From Juglans regia (Eukaryota > Streptophyta > Magnoliopsida > Fagales > Juglandaceae), in contig NC_049914.1 of assembly GCF_001411555.2 (NCBI RefSeq), positions 11,832,847-11,896,846 of the forward strand: DNA of 64,000 nucleotides, given 5' to 3'. Position 1 is the stretch's first letter. Each line of letters starts with the position of its first letter. Both the position numbers and the translations under genes were made by a program. Positions 35,696-46,863 of the stretch are shown here, piece by piece. Under the pieces are notes generated by a model that saw nothing but the letters and a program-made list of their open reading frames with translations, did no database searches and was not told where the DNA came from.

Positions 35696-37370
35696 TACCG
35701 TACATCAACATATTTATTGTTTATCTATATTATTATTTATTATTATTTTAAAGATATTTTATCTAAGTTCCATCAAATTTGTAATATTCTCATATCCCTC
35801 AATATTTTCAAGATTTTTTCATATATTAATGTGATTGCAATATCTCTTCATTATCAAAAGATAAAAATAAAGATATTGGGATTGGAGTTCATGTCAATCG
35901 ATTCATCACATTTTAAACACAAACAAAATATATTCCCTTTACTTATAGGATATGACAAAAATAATCCAAATAAAAATGTAAAAAAAGAGATCAACCTATT
36001 TTTTATGAACATTTTACCCTTTTATTAAATAAGTGTTTATAATTATTAATTTTCTCTTTATCAAAATACACAAGATTCTAATAATTTTACAAAATTTTCT
36101 GGTTTTATTAATAAGATTCTAACTGTGAGAAATATAAAAAATGAAGGAGAAAAGGAAAGAAATAACAATAAATTTTTATATAGATGAATAGTGCACTCTA
36201 AATATAGAAAAACAGTTTAGCTCGTATTCATTTTGCATTCAGTTTACATGATCTAATGGAAGCATTATCTTGACTTATTGTTAGCCATTGTGAGTGTTAA
36301 ACGTACAATCATTAAAACAAACATTTGAAATAAATCATTTACGTGAACCATAAATCCGAATGAATAAAACCCAAATCTAAAATAAACAAAAAGAACAAAT
36401 GAGATCATGTACAGAAACCCATGAAATCCAAGAAAAATCTATGAAAATTGGCACAGAATGGCATCCTAAAAAAAAAAAGAACAAATTCAAACATAAATAG
36501 TAGTAATAACAATTAGTCGGGGAAAGAGATATTTAACTAAAACAAATGGTTGAGCCGAAACAAAAGCATGGGGAAAGTGGAAATTATGATCAGGAAAGTA
36601 GGGGACTTGAATTTAAGAAGGAAAAAATGCTGACGTGGCAGGTGTACACATGAGTGGCTTGCCTCGTGAGCATGCATGCTTGTCATTAGCATCAGTCGCA
36701 TGTGAAAATCATAAACTGCGTATATGGCCAGTACTCATGCAAAATGCAAAGTTTTCATCCCTGTTTTTGTTTTTGGACTGTTTCTCTTCCTCGAAATTGG
36801 ACCACTTTGTTTACATAATAAGGAAATGCTAGTCTTCATTTTGCATTTTGTACGAGTGCTCATTTATGCAAGTTATAATGTCCACATATATATATTGGTG
36901 TCTTTTCCTTTTGAGTAATCTACCTACAGTCTCCAAATGGGACTACTCATGCAAGTTCATACAGTTATATTTAATAATATCTTTTTTAAAATAATTTTTT
37001 TTCCTTTTATTTCTATTCATTAATTGGACAACACATGCAATCTCCCACTGAGGACTGTAAATATACTTTCTCTTCCCTTTTTATTAGTTTGACATGTTTT
37101 CTCAAGACTTTTAAAAGCAGAGGCTTCTTCACTTGAAATCTAGGCTTAAATAGAAAAAATAAAGACCATCGTATACATCAGCTATAAGTATTACACTAAT
37201 ATAATTAATTGGAACTTTTAGAAAACATACATGCATGTCACTCAATATAAAGTGAGATTAACTTGTTGATTTTCGCTCTTCTACAATATTAATGGGTATA
37301 TATAATTAAGTTGATTGAATGAATGCCATAAGTCAATTCCTAATAGAGTATAAACGACGCTTGCTTGAAG
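35696..37370. other. AT-rich spacer without recognisable gene
   Basis: 1.7 kb of AT-rich DNA between copia remnants. ORFs at 35717-36028 and 36635-36832 are low-complexity and lack domain signs. No transposon ends were recognised. Confidence 0.5.
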
Positions 37371-37429
37371 ACTTGCTACCATTGGAAAACCACGAATACA
37401 AAGTATCTACTATATCTATCTAAAGTATA

Positions 37430-38375
37430 TCACTTTGCAGTTGTACACAATCTTGTTGCTCCTGGTATTTTGGAGCATATATACTCCTTCTGAGATGATG
37501 ATTCATCTTGATGGTCTATACGCCCCAACAAGTCCAACGAAAGTTCCACAATGTTGAACTTGTCATGTAGAAGAGTGAACCGTGAGGCAACGATAGCTTT
37601 GGTAAGAACACTTGCTAGTTGATCCTTATTTGACAAAAGCTGAACATGCATGGAGATCTTTGTTGGCAAACTTTTCACTGATGAATGGGAAACCTTTCTC
37701 TACATGTTCGATCTAAGCATAGAACACGAGATTGGTGTTGAGATACGTGCTGCTAATATTGCCACACGACAGAGTTGGCGAACAAAGACCTAAGACACCA
37801 AGTTCATGTTGAAGAGATTGCAACCATGCTAACTCTGTTGTGACGTACGCTAGAGCTTCGTATTCGAACTTATGTTGGATCAAGTCATTGTCCCATGTTT
37901 ATTTGAGCGCCAACTAAATGGGGCTTATACTTGTTAACAGAGCCATCCGGTTTTCTTTTAAGTTTAAAAATTCATTTGCGCTCAGCAAAATTCATAGTGA
38001 AAGTAGGAGGTACTATGGTCCATGTACAATATTCATGGCATGCCGCCAAGGCTCATTTTTAGATCTTAGGCCTCAATAAAATTATATGGTGATTCCTCAA
38101 ATAAATTAAGTAGGGCTTTAGGCATAGGATATCAAATCATGCTACCATTAGTAAAGGCGTTGGGCTTAGAAATTTTATTTTGAAGTGCGTCCGCATAGGG
38201 CGAATATGCTAGGGAGAAGGAAGGTTAGCAGGTGGGCCATGTGATGTAGGGGTGCTCGAAGTGGGTTGTTGAGAACATGGGGATGTTGGTGACACAGTAG
38301 CGGAGGACAAGTTGTAGGAGGAATGTCTAGAAGTTGGATATATATGAGTTTAGTAAAGGTAGTAAGGGTGGCCAC
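37430..38375 (-). mobile_element. Antisense copia fragment with internal RT deletion
   Basis: On the complement, a linker-like, Pro/His-rich stretch (38375-38175) is followed by the first RT block (CTWTIVPPTFT, KLKRKPDGSVNKYKPH, about 38035-37915). It then passes straight to the C-terminal RNase H part (SNKDQLASVLTKAIVASRFT, HDKFNIVELSLDLLGRI, 37636-37480). Most of the RT and early RNase H is missing. The order matches copia pol. Confidence 0.78.
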
Positions 38376-38591
38376 TAATTAGAAATGAGAGATTTAAGTG
38401 AAAACTTGATGTTATGTTAATGAAAATAATTATTATATTGATGGCATAATAATTGAAAATATGATGTTTTGTATGTAGCAATAATTATTATGTTTTATTT
38501 TGAAAAAATTGTTCATCATGTAATTGGAAAAGCTTGAAAATAGAGAAAACATCATATTTATTTGAGATTGAGTAGAGCAAAGTAAAGCTAT

Positions 38592-39480
38592 AACGTCCCA
38601 GTCCCGGAGGGTCAGAGAGTTACTTCATGACACTTAAACTCACATTCCAACAATATATTTATGGACTCCAAAATCTCAAAATACCAAGTCATCCGAACAC
38701 GACAAAATTACTTAATAAAATTCCTTCAATACTCGTATAAACCTTCTATGCTTAAATCATCTCACCCATGCTCCATAATCTTGATCTTTAGCTGAACTAT
38801 TCAAATCATCTGAAAAATATTATAGAGATAAGGGTTGAGTTATCAACAATTTAATCAGCAGAGAATATATACTAGTATATAAATTTGAGCATTTATAGAG
38901 TTAGGAATGTAGAACAAAACATTTCAGTTTCAATATACAATTCTTAAAAGCATGTTATTTAAAAATTAGAGCGGGTAGTCAAACTGTTCATATTCAAAAA
39001 CCAATTGTTCAAATTCAAAGACCCCTTTGGAACAACATGATTGAACATTTTCATCTTATCATATCATATCAGAACAGAACATAGATCATGTTTAACTCCC
39101 GTGGTATGGTTGTGCATTCTGCAAAAAGTCAAACAGAACATAAATCAACATGTTACCAAAGCGATTACACTCAGAGCAATGACTACTATTATATCTCGTG
39201 GTAGAGTCAGAGGTTACTATTATATCTCGTGAGAGGGCTAGAGGTCACTATTATATCTTGTGACAGGACCAAAGGTCACTATTATATCCCGTGACAGTGC
39301 CAGAGGTTACTATTATATCTCATGACAAGGCCAGAGGTCACTATTTTATCCCGTAACAAGGCCAGATGTTACTATTATATCCCATAACAAGATCACCATA
39401 TCAGAGCAAAACAAATTCAGAATTACCATATCAGAACCAAAATTAGAGTCAAAACATAATCAGAAAGTCATACCAAAGGA
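38592..39480 (-). mobile_element. Decayed, truncated LTR of the TGTAAC family
   Basis: TAACGTCCCAGTCCCGGAGG at 38592 and the following ~500 bp align by eye with the left part of the LTRs at 41681 and 46864 (for example ACCTTCTATGCTTAAATCAT; ATTCAAATCATCTGAAAAAT). It is much more diverged than those two, lacks a proper TGTAAC end, and runs into a 31-bp tandem array. Confidence 0.78.
39185..39400. repeat. 31-bp tandem array, about seven units
   Basis: ACTATTATATCYCGTGACAG plus GGCCAGAGGTC recurs at 39185, 39216, 39247, 39278 and onward with exact 31-base spacing. It occupies the place where the intact LTRs have their GATATGATATG-rich segment. Confidence 0.9.
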
Positions 39481-39507
39481 GTCAACACATGGAGTTGCAA
39501 GTCTTTG

Positions 39508-39895
39508 GGGAAGTGCCGAGGTTGCAGCAAGGTTTAATTTGCTTGGACAAGTTGGGTCTTCCTTCACTTCTTTGCTGATAACTTAGTTTGTCTTGGTTGT
39601 TTCTTGTTTATTTTCTTGATTGGTATTATATTGCTTTATTATTGCGTGTGCTAATCTTGTTTTTGTAGGTTGTTTGTGTTTCTTTTGCTTTGGTTGTAGT
39701 GCTTCTTTCGGTTTATTTTGTATTGTGGTTTAATGATTTAAGTCTTTTTATGCCTGGGTTTGGGCCTTTATGATTATTTGTAACCCCCACGTGTTCGATC
39801 GTAACTACATTTTTCCTCTGCCACAAGTGATGACTATCAATAAACTTGGGGTACCGTCCACTTCTTCTTTTTTTTTTTTTTTCTTAAAAAAACAC
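39508..39895 (+). mobile_element. LINE 3'-end fragment (same family as LINE A)
   Basis: A short RNase H tail followed by a 3' UTR whose end (GACTATCAATAAACTTGGGG, TACCGTCCACTTCTTC) matches the LINE A end at about 13353-13395, then a poly(T)/A tract (39867-39895). A 5'-truncated insertion, the usual product of incomplete reverse transcription. Confidence 0.8.
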
Positions 39896-40105
39896 TTACA
39901 CAAAGTTATGAGTTGTTCTAAGACCTACTCCTATTGGAAAAATTTATATACAAGGTAACTAATGTATCTAAAGTTAATCACTTCGCATTTAAAAAAAAAA
40001 AAAAACGCTTTTACAAAGTTATGAGTTGTTCTAAGAGCTACTCCTATTGGAAAACTTTATATACAAGGTATCTAATGTATCTAAAGTTAATCACTTCGCA
40101 TCTAT
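39886..40105. repeat. ~110-bp duplication separated by an A-tract
   Basis: Two copies of a segment containing AAAGTTATGAGTTGTTCTAA and TAATGTATCTAAAGTTAATC, joined by about 15 A. Each copy starts after an A-run, so it may reflect retroposition or slippage. Confidence 0.85.
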
Positions 40106-40945
40106 GCACGATCCTATATTCTAGCTACTTTTTTTAAGCAAACTTATTCTTAAATGAGTATTGAAAATAATTCAGACTTAACAAGTCTTAGTCTTGGTCA
40201 AACTCAGTCTTCAAACGACACACTCCTTTCTAACCAAGATCCCTTATGTCAAGGCACCACTCCTCTTGACCGTTGCACAAATGGATTCTATTCAAAAGTT
40301 GCTCATTGAACATATCTCCTAAAAATCATCTCTAATGAGTACTTCCCAAGTATAGCCTCTCATATTTCCTTTCTTGTACAACTCAATTACGTACTGCTCG
40401 TAATAGTATGTCCTTTGCTATATATATATGAATTATGACCAAGACTATGTTATGGTGTGAGATTTCTTATAATAAAACAAGACTGGTCCTTTACTTTCTT
40501 CTTGGTATCAGAGTTGAAAGGCTCATGCCACTTTGATCCTTTTTTTTTTTTTTTTTTTCTCATTCATGGCATCACCATCCATTGACGTGAGCAACTTTGT
40601 CACCTTGTGGCTAAAGCAAGAAAGTTATTGCTTACGGAGACAACAAATTCTAGGCTTGGCTGAGAGCCAAGACCTACTCGGTTTGCTCAAAGGAGAGCTT
40701 CATACTCCAGCAAAATTCCTCTCTTGTCCTGAAGGTTCTAGTGATGAACATCCTCAAATTAATCCCAATTATATTCGGGGGAAGAAATCGAACAGATTAC
40801 TTGGAGGCTGGATTATTTGTTCCTTGAGTGAGGAAGGCTTAGGTCTAGTTATTGGTCCGGAAACTAAGACACAAGTATGGCAAGCTCTACAGGATGCATA
40901 TACCCAATCATCCCAAGAGCCTTAGTTTCAGCTACAACAACAATT
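40106..40945 (+). mobile_element. Copia 5' LTR end plus gag N-terminus
   Basis: Probable LTR sequence with a TATATATATATG box (about 40419), ending just before TGGTATCAGAG (40503-40513, initiator tRNA-Met primer site). The gag start MASPSIDVSNFVTLWLKQES (40566) follows, with LGLAESQDLLGLLKGELHTP and TQVWQALQDAYTQSSQEP. A stop at 40923 and LINE D beginning by ~40955 end the element. Its left LTR boundary is not determined. Confidence 0.75.
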
Positions 40946-40954
40946 GCGTTATAT

Positions 40955-41680
40955 GCATAAGACCCTTGAAAACTCCCTTAGTGAGGGAGGTTTGGGGTTG
41001 AGGGATTTTTTGGAAATACAATGTGCGATGCACATGAAATTGGCTTGGCATCTTATGTCTATGGATTCTTTGTGGTCTCACTTCCTTAAGTCTAAATATG
41101 GGAAAGGAAGACATATCTCATTGATGACATCTCGAAGGTCTGATCGAGGCTCTAGAGATCTATGGTTTCAGTTATTCTGGATGTTTGTGAAGTTAACAAA
41201 GTCAAGGTTAGGGAGGGAGGGCTCATTCTAGATTGATAGATGGTTTATGGATGGCCCTTTATGCGATATGGCTGATATGGTGGGGAATCCTTCTTTGCAA
41301 ATAAAAGATATTAGGTCTGGTGATAATTGGAATTTGGAATTGTTAGAACAACTAGTAGGGGAGGAGCTAGTGACGGAAGTGCATCGTAGTACTTGTGCAA
41401 TCAGGCCTGGGAATGATGTGCAAGTGTGGAAGCCAGCTCAGGATGGTCGGTTCACTTCAGCTAGTGCATGGGAGTTAATCTAAGTCAAGGGCGAGCGACA
41501 TCCGTGGATGGATTGGATTTGGAATAAGCACGTGCCAAAAAAGATCTTGGTTTGTATGTGGAGAGCCTGTTTTAGGTGTTTATCTGTTGATGACAGAGTG
41601 CAGTCTATGGAGTAGTTCTAGCTTCAAAATGTGAGTGTTGTAGCTCGCCAAAGATGGAAACATTGGACCATGTCCTTGCA
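40955..41680 (+). mobile_element. LINE D, left part (continues at 49085)
   Basis: Reads SLSEGGLGLRDFLEIQCAMH, LAWHLMSMDSLWSHFLKSKY, FTSASAWELI and CECCSSPKMETLDHVLAC, the RT thumb to zf-RVT part of a plant LINE. It is abruptly interrupted in the zf-RVT by the LTR element at 41681 and resumes at 49085 after a 5-bp duplication. Confidence 0.85.
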
Positions 41681-43554
41681 TGTAACACCCCGTCCCCGAG
41701 GGTCCGGAGAGTTAACTCATGTCACTTAAAAATCATTTTCCTTCCACATAGTACATATTCTAATTTTTCTCTATCGTACAAAATACTCATATATTTAAAT
41801 CAATTACTCCAGAATAACTATTCTAAGACGATACAAAATTTAATATAAACATCAATCTCCCAACAAATTACATCATCAGAGCACAACAAGCTTACTGAAT
41901 GAAAATCCTCAATACCCATATAAACCTTCTATGCATAAACCATCATTCTTAACTCTTCTCACCCATGCTCCATATCCTTGATCATCAACTGAAACATTCA
42001 AATCATTTGAAAAATATTGTGGAGATAAGGCGTGAGTTATCAACAACTCAGTAAGCAGAGAACATATACTAGCATGTAAACATGAGCCTTTTCAGAAAGT
42101 TCAGTATGCAGAAACAAAAATATTTTATTTTTATATGCAGATCTTAGAAAAACGTGTTATCAGAAAATCAGAGCGACTTTTCAATCTTTTCATACTCAAA
42201 ATCAACAATTCATATTTAAGGATCCATTTCACATTCAAAAACGCTTTGGCATAACATAACTGAACATCTTCATCTTATCATATCATATCATATACCATGT
42301 TTAACCCCCGTGGTAGGGTTGTGCTATCCCCGATGGTCAAACCAGGCAGTATCATGTGGTGAACTTCCCCTTTTTCAATCTCAGAGCCCCGAGTGTGCAC
42401 ACAGGAAAGAACACGTAAAATGACCACTTTGTTTCCAAAGTGGGTGCACTCATATCATATCATGGTGGTACCAACCATATCACGTGAACAGTATCATCAT
42501 ATCAGAACCATATTCAGAACAGATAAGTATGCCAAAGTTTTATCATATCCATATCATATCAAAACACGTGCGAAACATATTCATATCATTTCTATTTGAT
42601 AAAAAACAGATCCAAATCATTTCATATCACATGCATAAAAAATTTCAATGATATCATATTCGCTCTTTTGCATATTTCAAAAACATGTCAAATATTGCTC
42701 ATGTCTGCACATTTCATGTCAAAAACATTTCTTTTCTCTTTCATACGTATCTCATGAGGGAATGCAAAACATATACTGTGGTTGTTTTTCACTTTTTCTT
42801 TTTAAAACAACATGCACATTTTTACAAACCAACCTCAGTTCATTTCTTTTTATGCAAATCTAGCATAGGAACCCCGCTTACCTGTATTTCTTAACTTTTC
42901 GAAAATTTCCTCAACAATGCCGAACAAAATTAATCGTCACCTATAAGATAATCACGTAAATTTCCATAAATTTCCAATCAATCTCGTATTTCGATATTCA
43001 AGCCTACAACTTCTAAAATAATCCATTTTTAATTCCTCAAACTCAAACTTCTCATTATTCTCAAAAATACCCACATCACTTTCTAAACTCATCAATATCT
43101 AACTTCAACTAAACATTTAATTCTAACTTATTTACGAAAGAGATCTTACTATAATTTATAATACAAAGTAACATAACTATAAGAAAATCATTATAATTAG
43201 AAACTCATACTTTTGTTTAAATAATAATAAAACAAAGATATTATTTTAAAAGGATATTTTAAAATATTCTTTTTAAGTGTTACTTATCAGTCTACTTACT
43301 AACTATTCCAATACAATATAAGCCCTATTAAAAAAAATACTCATTTAACAAAATAAATCCATGCGTCTAAGCTTAAATAAAACATACTTTACAACCCACG
43401 CAATATACTCATGATTTCAAATCCTTAGTACATAACATAAACTTAATTAAGCTAATACCCTAAACACTAACCTTGAAGGCGTACTATAAGAGGACAGAAA
43501 ATAAAAACAAAACAATATTATTTCCTACTATTAAGTTAACATAATTTACGTATA

Positions 43555-43626
43555 CATCCGTATATATATATACATATATATATGTATATTTACACCAGAA
43601 AATTGATTACATCCGTATATATATAT

Positions 43627-43662
<36 letters not shown>
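43555..43662. repeat. (TA)n microsatellites in the 3' LTR
   Basis: TA-rich runs separated by a duplicated TTACACCAGAAAA segment (about 43590 and 43661), inside the segment missing from the other LTR. Confidence 0.9.
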
Positions 43663-43663
<1 letters not shown>

Positions 43664-43734
43664 CACCAGAAAAAAATGGTTTTACGTATACATCTGCATA
43701 TATATATGTAAGTACACAGAAAAAAAATACTTCA

Positions 43735-44320
43735 CACAGTGTGGCGGAAGCACTTACGGAGAGGTGGGGGGAGCACGACGGCGTGGAGCTGGGGCTGGCT
43801 ACGGCGGACGGGGGTGGCGCTTGGTCACTAGCTGCGAGAGCAAGAGAGAGAGACAAGAGAGGGACACACGGTGAGAGAACGAGAGAGAGATCGAGAGAAG
43901 AGAACCCCCAACAGGAGTGGCGTGAGCATACCGTGGGAAAAACTGAGGCAGCGTGTGGCGGACCAGGGTGATGGGGGAGTCCTCGCTGGCAGTTTCTGTG
44001 GGGTCACCACCAGGAGGAGCTTCCGGAGGAGGAGATTTCGGCTGCTTGAGGGGCTGAATTGCTCTGTTTTCGGCTACCAAAACAGAGGAAGGCAAGGCTT
44101 GAAACAGAGGCTTCAAGGGAGTTGGGCGGCAGTTTCATGCGGCTGGGTACGGTTGGCGTGGTGGACTATGGGTGGCTGAGGTACCGGCAGACTGTGTATG
44201 GTGGAGTTGCTGTACGAAAATGGCTCTGCGGTGGCGGTTGTTGTTGCAGACCGAGGCTTTGGTTTGGTGTTTTTACAGAGAACAATGGTCTTCTGTGAGA
44301 GGGAACCGAGCAGCACTTAG
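43735..44320 (-). other. GC-rich LTR block, probable promoter/leader
   Basis: GC-rich block with AGAGAGA runs and ORFs on both strands (for example 43871-44179 + and 44116-43799 -). The same ORFs recur in the other LTR because the LTRs are nearly identical. On the complement a TATATATATATA tract (44351-44371) lies just upstream, a plausible TATA region, so the block may be the start of the LTR transcript. Confidence 0.5.
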
Positions 44321-44735
44321 TCTAGGGTTAAGTTGCTTAACCATATAAGTATGTATATATATATATATATATAGAGGATATAAATAGTAAACGGAAAACC
44401 TAGAGGAAAGGGGATGAAAATGTATGCATGAAAAAGGAATCATGCGACGTGTTCTGTTACTCCCACGGAATTTAACTCTTCAGCATAAAAAAAAATACAT
44501 AAAATAAAACACTAATAATAATTAAACCCAATAATAAGTTAATTTAATTTGAGAAGAAATTTAAACGCATAACAATAATTAATTTAAGGAAAGCACTTCA
44601 AAAATACTTTTCATGAATTAAAAATCATAAAAACATTCCAATTAAAAATCTAATAATTTTAAAACAAGAGAATAAATTCTAAATCATTAAAAATAATTCC
44701 TTCATTAAAAATATAATAAAATATGGAGTGTTACA

Positions 44736-46863
44736 TCCTCTCCCCCTTAAAAAAATTTTGTCCTCGAAATTTGTAAGTTCAAACATTAACGCCAAGGCAA
44801 GATACAAGATACAACTCAAAACATGCTTGAGAAAAACATACCATCAACAACTTCCAAACTAGATCAATACCTTCAATCTCCAAAGAAATAATCTCCTTGA
44901 AAATCCTTATGTCAATAACTCGACTCTAATCAACCCCATTTTAATGGTCACATACAAATCAGTCTCCAAAATAAATCAAGCTAGCACACCAAGCCTGCCG
45001 AATTAAAGACTTAAATCTTATTACAAATCAGTCCTTCAAATCTGTAATTCTAAAACCTTAAATTATAAAAGAATCACCTTCTGAAATCTGTAAAATTGAC
45101 AAACTTATATCCAATAATAAAACAATCAACTCCCGAAGCTTTCAAAATCTAAAACATTAAATAATAACAAATCATTTCCTAAAGTCTGTAAACCTTAAAC
45201 CTTTGGTGAAATTCTCGTAAATCTACCCTTAAAAGTTTGTTGAACTTACAACTTCCTATTCTAAAGGCTCATGTCAAATCTCCACGAAATCAAAAATCTC
45301 AATTATCCTACTCCTCAAAGAGATCAATCAAACCAAATTGTTCCCTTCATGCCTCAAGATTACAAAAGCAAACCAAGTCGATAAAAGTTCAAGCCTACTA
45401 CATTAAATATTTATACCTAATTCTAGCATTCTCAGTCGTACCATCTTCCTGTCATAACTTAATCCTTAACCCACTTTTCACTTCGAACCAAATGAACAAA
45501 ATAAAATAAAACAAAAATAAACTTAATAAATAAAATAACATAATTTCATTTCAAAATCAAATCAAATCAAATAAAATGAAATAAATTCAATTTAAATAAA
45601 ATAATAATAATTTCAAATTAAACATTTAAACTTTCATAGTACTGCACATATGGTTTTACCCATTCTTAGCCATATCTTTAACCAACTCATATAGTTCTTC
45701 CTACCATTTAACATTGTAAACCCGACATTGCTCTAAACTCCCGTACATCTTTAGAATCTAAACCACAAAAATCTAAACTTTAAATCTTATAAAGATTATT
45801 TCTTATAGTCCACAAAGTAAGCTTGTCGGATATAAAATTTCTAAATCTCAAAACTCAATCATAAAGTCTGCAAAATTTAAAACCTTAAATATCTACAAAA
45901 TCAGTTCTTATTCTAAACAAATCTACACCTCAAATCTGAAGTTTCTTCCTAAACTCACGGATATCCAAAACTCAAAAATTTATAGTCTGCAGAACCTCAA
46001 ACCTGAAATATTCCCATAATCATGTCTTAGTTCTCAAATTTTTATATATATCAAATATGAAATTACTTCCTAAACCGAATCGATATCCAAAACCTCATAT
46101 GTTATAGTCTATAGAACCTCAAACTTATCATACAATTGAACTTACGTGCACCTTCAAAAATATAAACCTTACATCTTATAAAAGATCCTTACCTATAGTC
46201 AACAAAGTATGTCTACTTGATCTAAAACTCCAAGTGTAAATAAAGTCATTTCTTAAAATCTAAAGCCTTAGTTCTCTTCAAAATCTTCTTTTTAAAACCC
46301 ACACCATTTAAGACCGCAAACATCCTAGAATATATTCCAAAATATTGCCGGATTCTAAAACTTTAAAAACAAATAAAATCATCTCATATAATCTACAATT
46401 TCCATACCTCCAATCTGAGTTAACTTCCTGGCCCACAGATATTCAAAACCTCGGATTTCGTACGCCATCCAACATGAGTATGCAAAAGTTCAAACCGAAT
46501 ATTTTTAAAATCATGTCCTAGTGCTTTCAAAATTTTAAAACCTTCAATATCATCAAACATCTTATTATAGTATGCAAACCTCAAACCTGGCTTTCGCTCA
46601 AACTTTTGTAAACATTGAAATCTAGATCTCCAAGTCATGTCCTACAGCCTTCAAAATAAACCAATCAAATCTAAAACCTTAAATTCCTAAAACCTCAATC
46701 TATAAAGTCTACAGAATTTCAAACCTAGAATTTCCCCATAATCATCCAACTTGTAGTCCTCAAATTTCTATACCCCAAGTATAAAATTACTCCTTAAACC
46801 AACAGATATCCAAAACCTCATGTTATAGTCTGCAGAATCTCAAACCTAGGCTCTGATACCAAC
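44736..46863 (-). other. Internal non-coding region of the LTR element
   Basis: 2128 bp, AT-rich, with scattered variants of AGTCTGCAAAACCTTAAA/AACCTCAAACCTGAAAT phrases suggesting internal repetition. No ORF above about 90 codons with protein features. Contains the primer-binding site at its right end and the polypurine tract at its left end. Confidence 0.85.
46850..46861 (-). promoter_or_regulatory. Primer-binding site, initiator tRNA-Met
   Basis: The complement reads TGGTATCAGAGC, the classic match to the 3' end of plant tRNA-iMet, two bases from the 5' LTR. It fixes the element's orientation as minus. Confidence 0.92.

Larger units (their letters stand above)
41681..44735 (-). repeat. 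3' LTR (3055 bp) of the coding-less element
   Basis: TGTAACACC...GTTACA boundaries on the plus strand. In the first ~260 bases only about four differences from the other LTR are visible, indicating a young insertion. It carries an ~830-bp stretch (about 42815-43660, AT-rich, with TA microsatellites) absent from the partner LTR, and a GC-rich block (43735-44320). Confidence 0.92.

Noticed and set aside
43582..44316. Repeated ORF set also found at 47970-48665
   Set aside because: The similarity is due to the two being LTRs of one element, not a duplicated gene.
46850..46861. tRNA-Met fragment
   Set aside because: Only 12 bases complementary to the tRNA 3' end, placed next to an LTR: a primer-binding site, not a tRNA gene.
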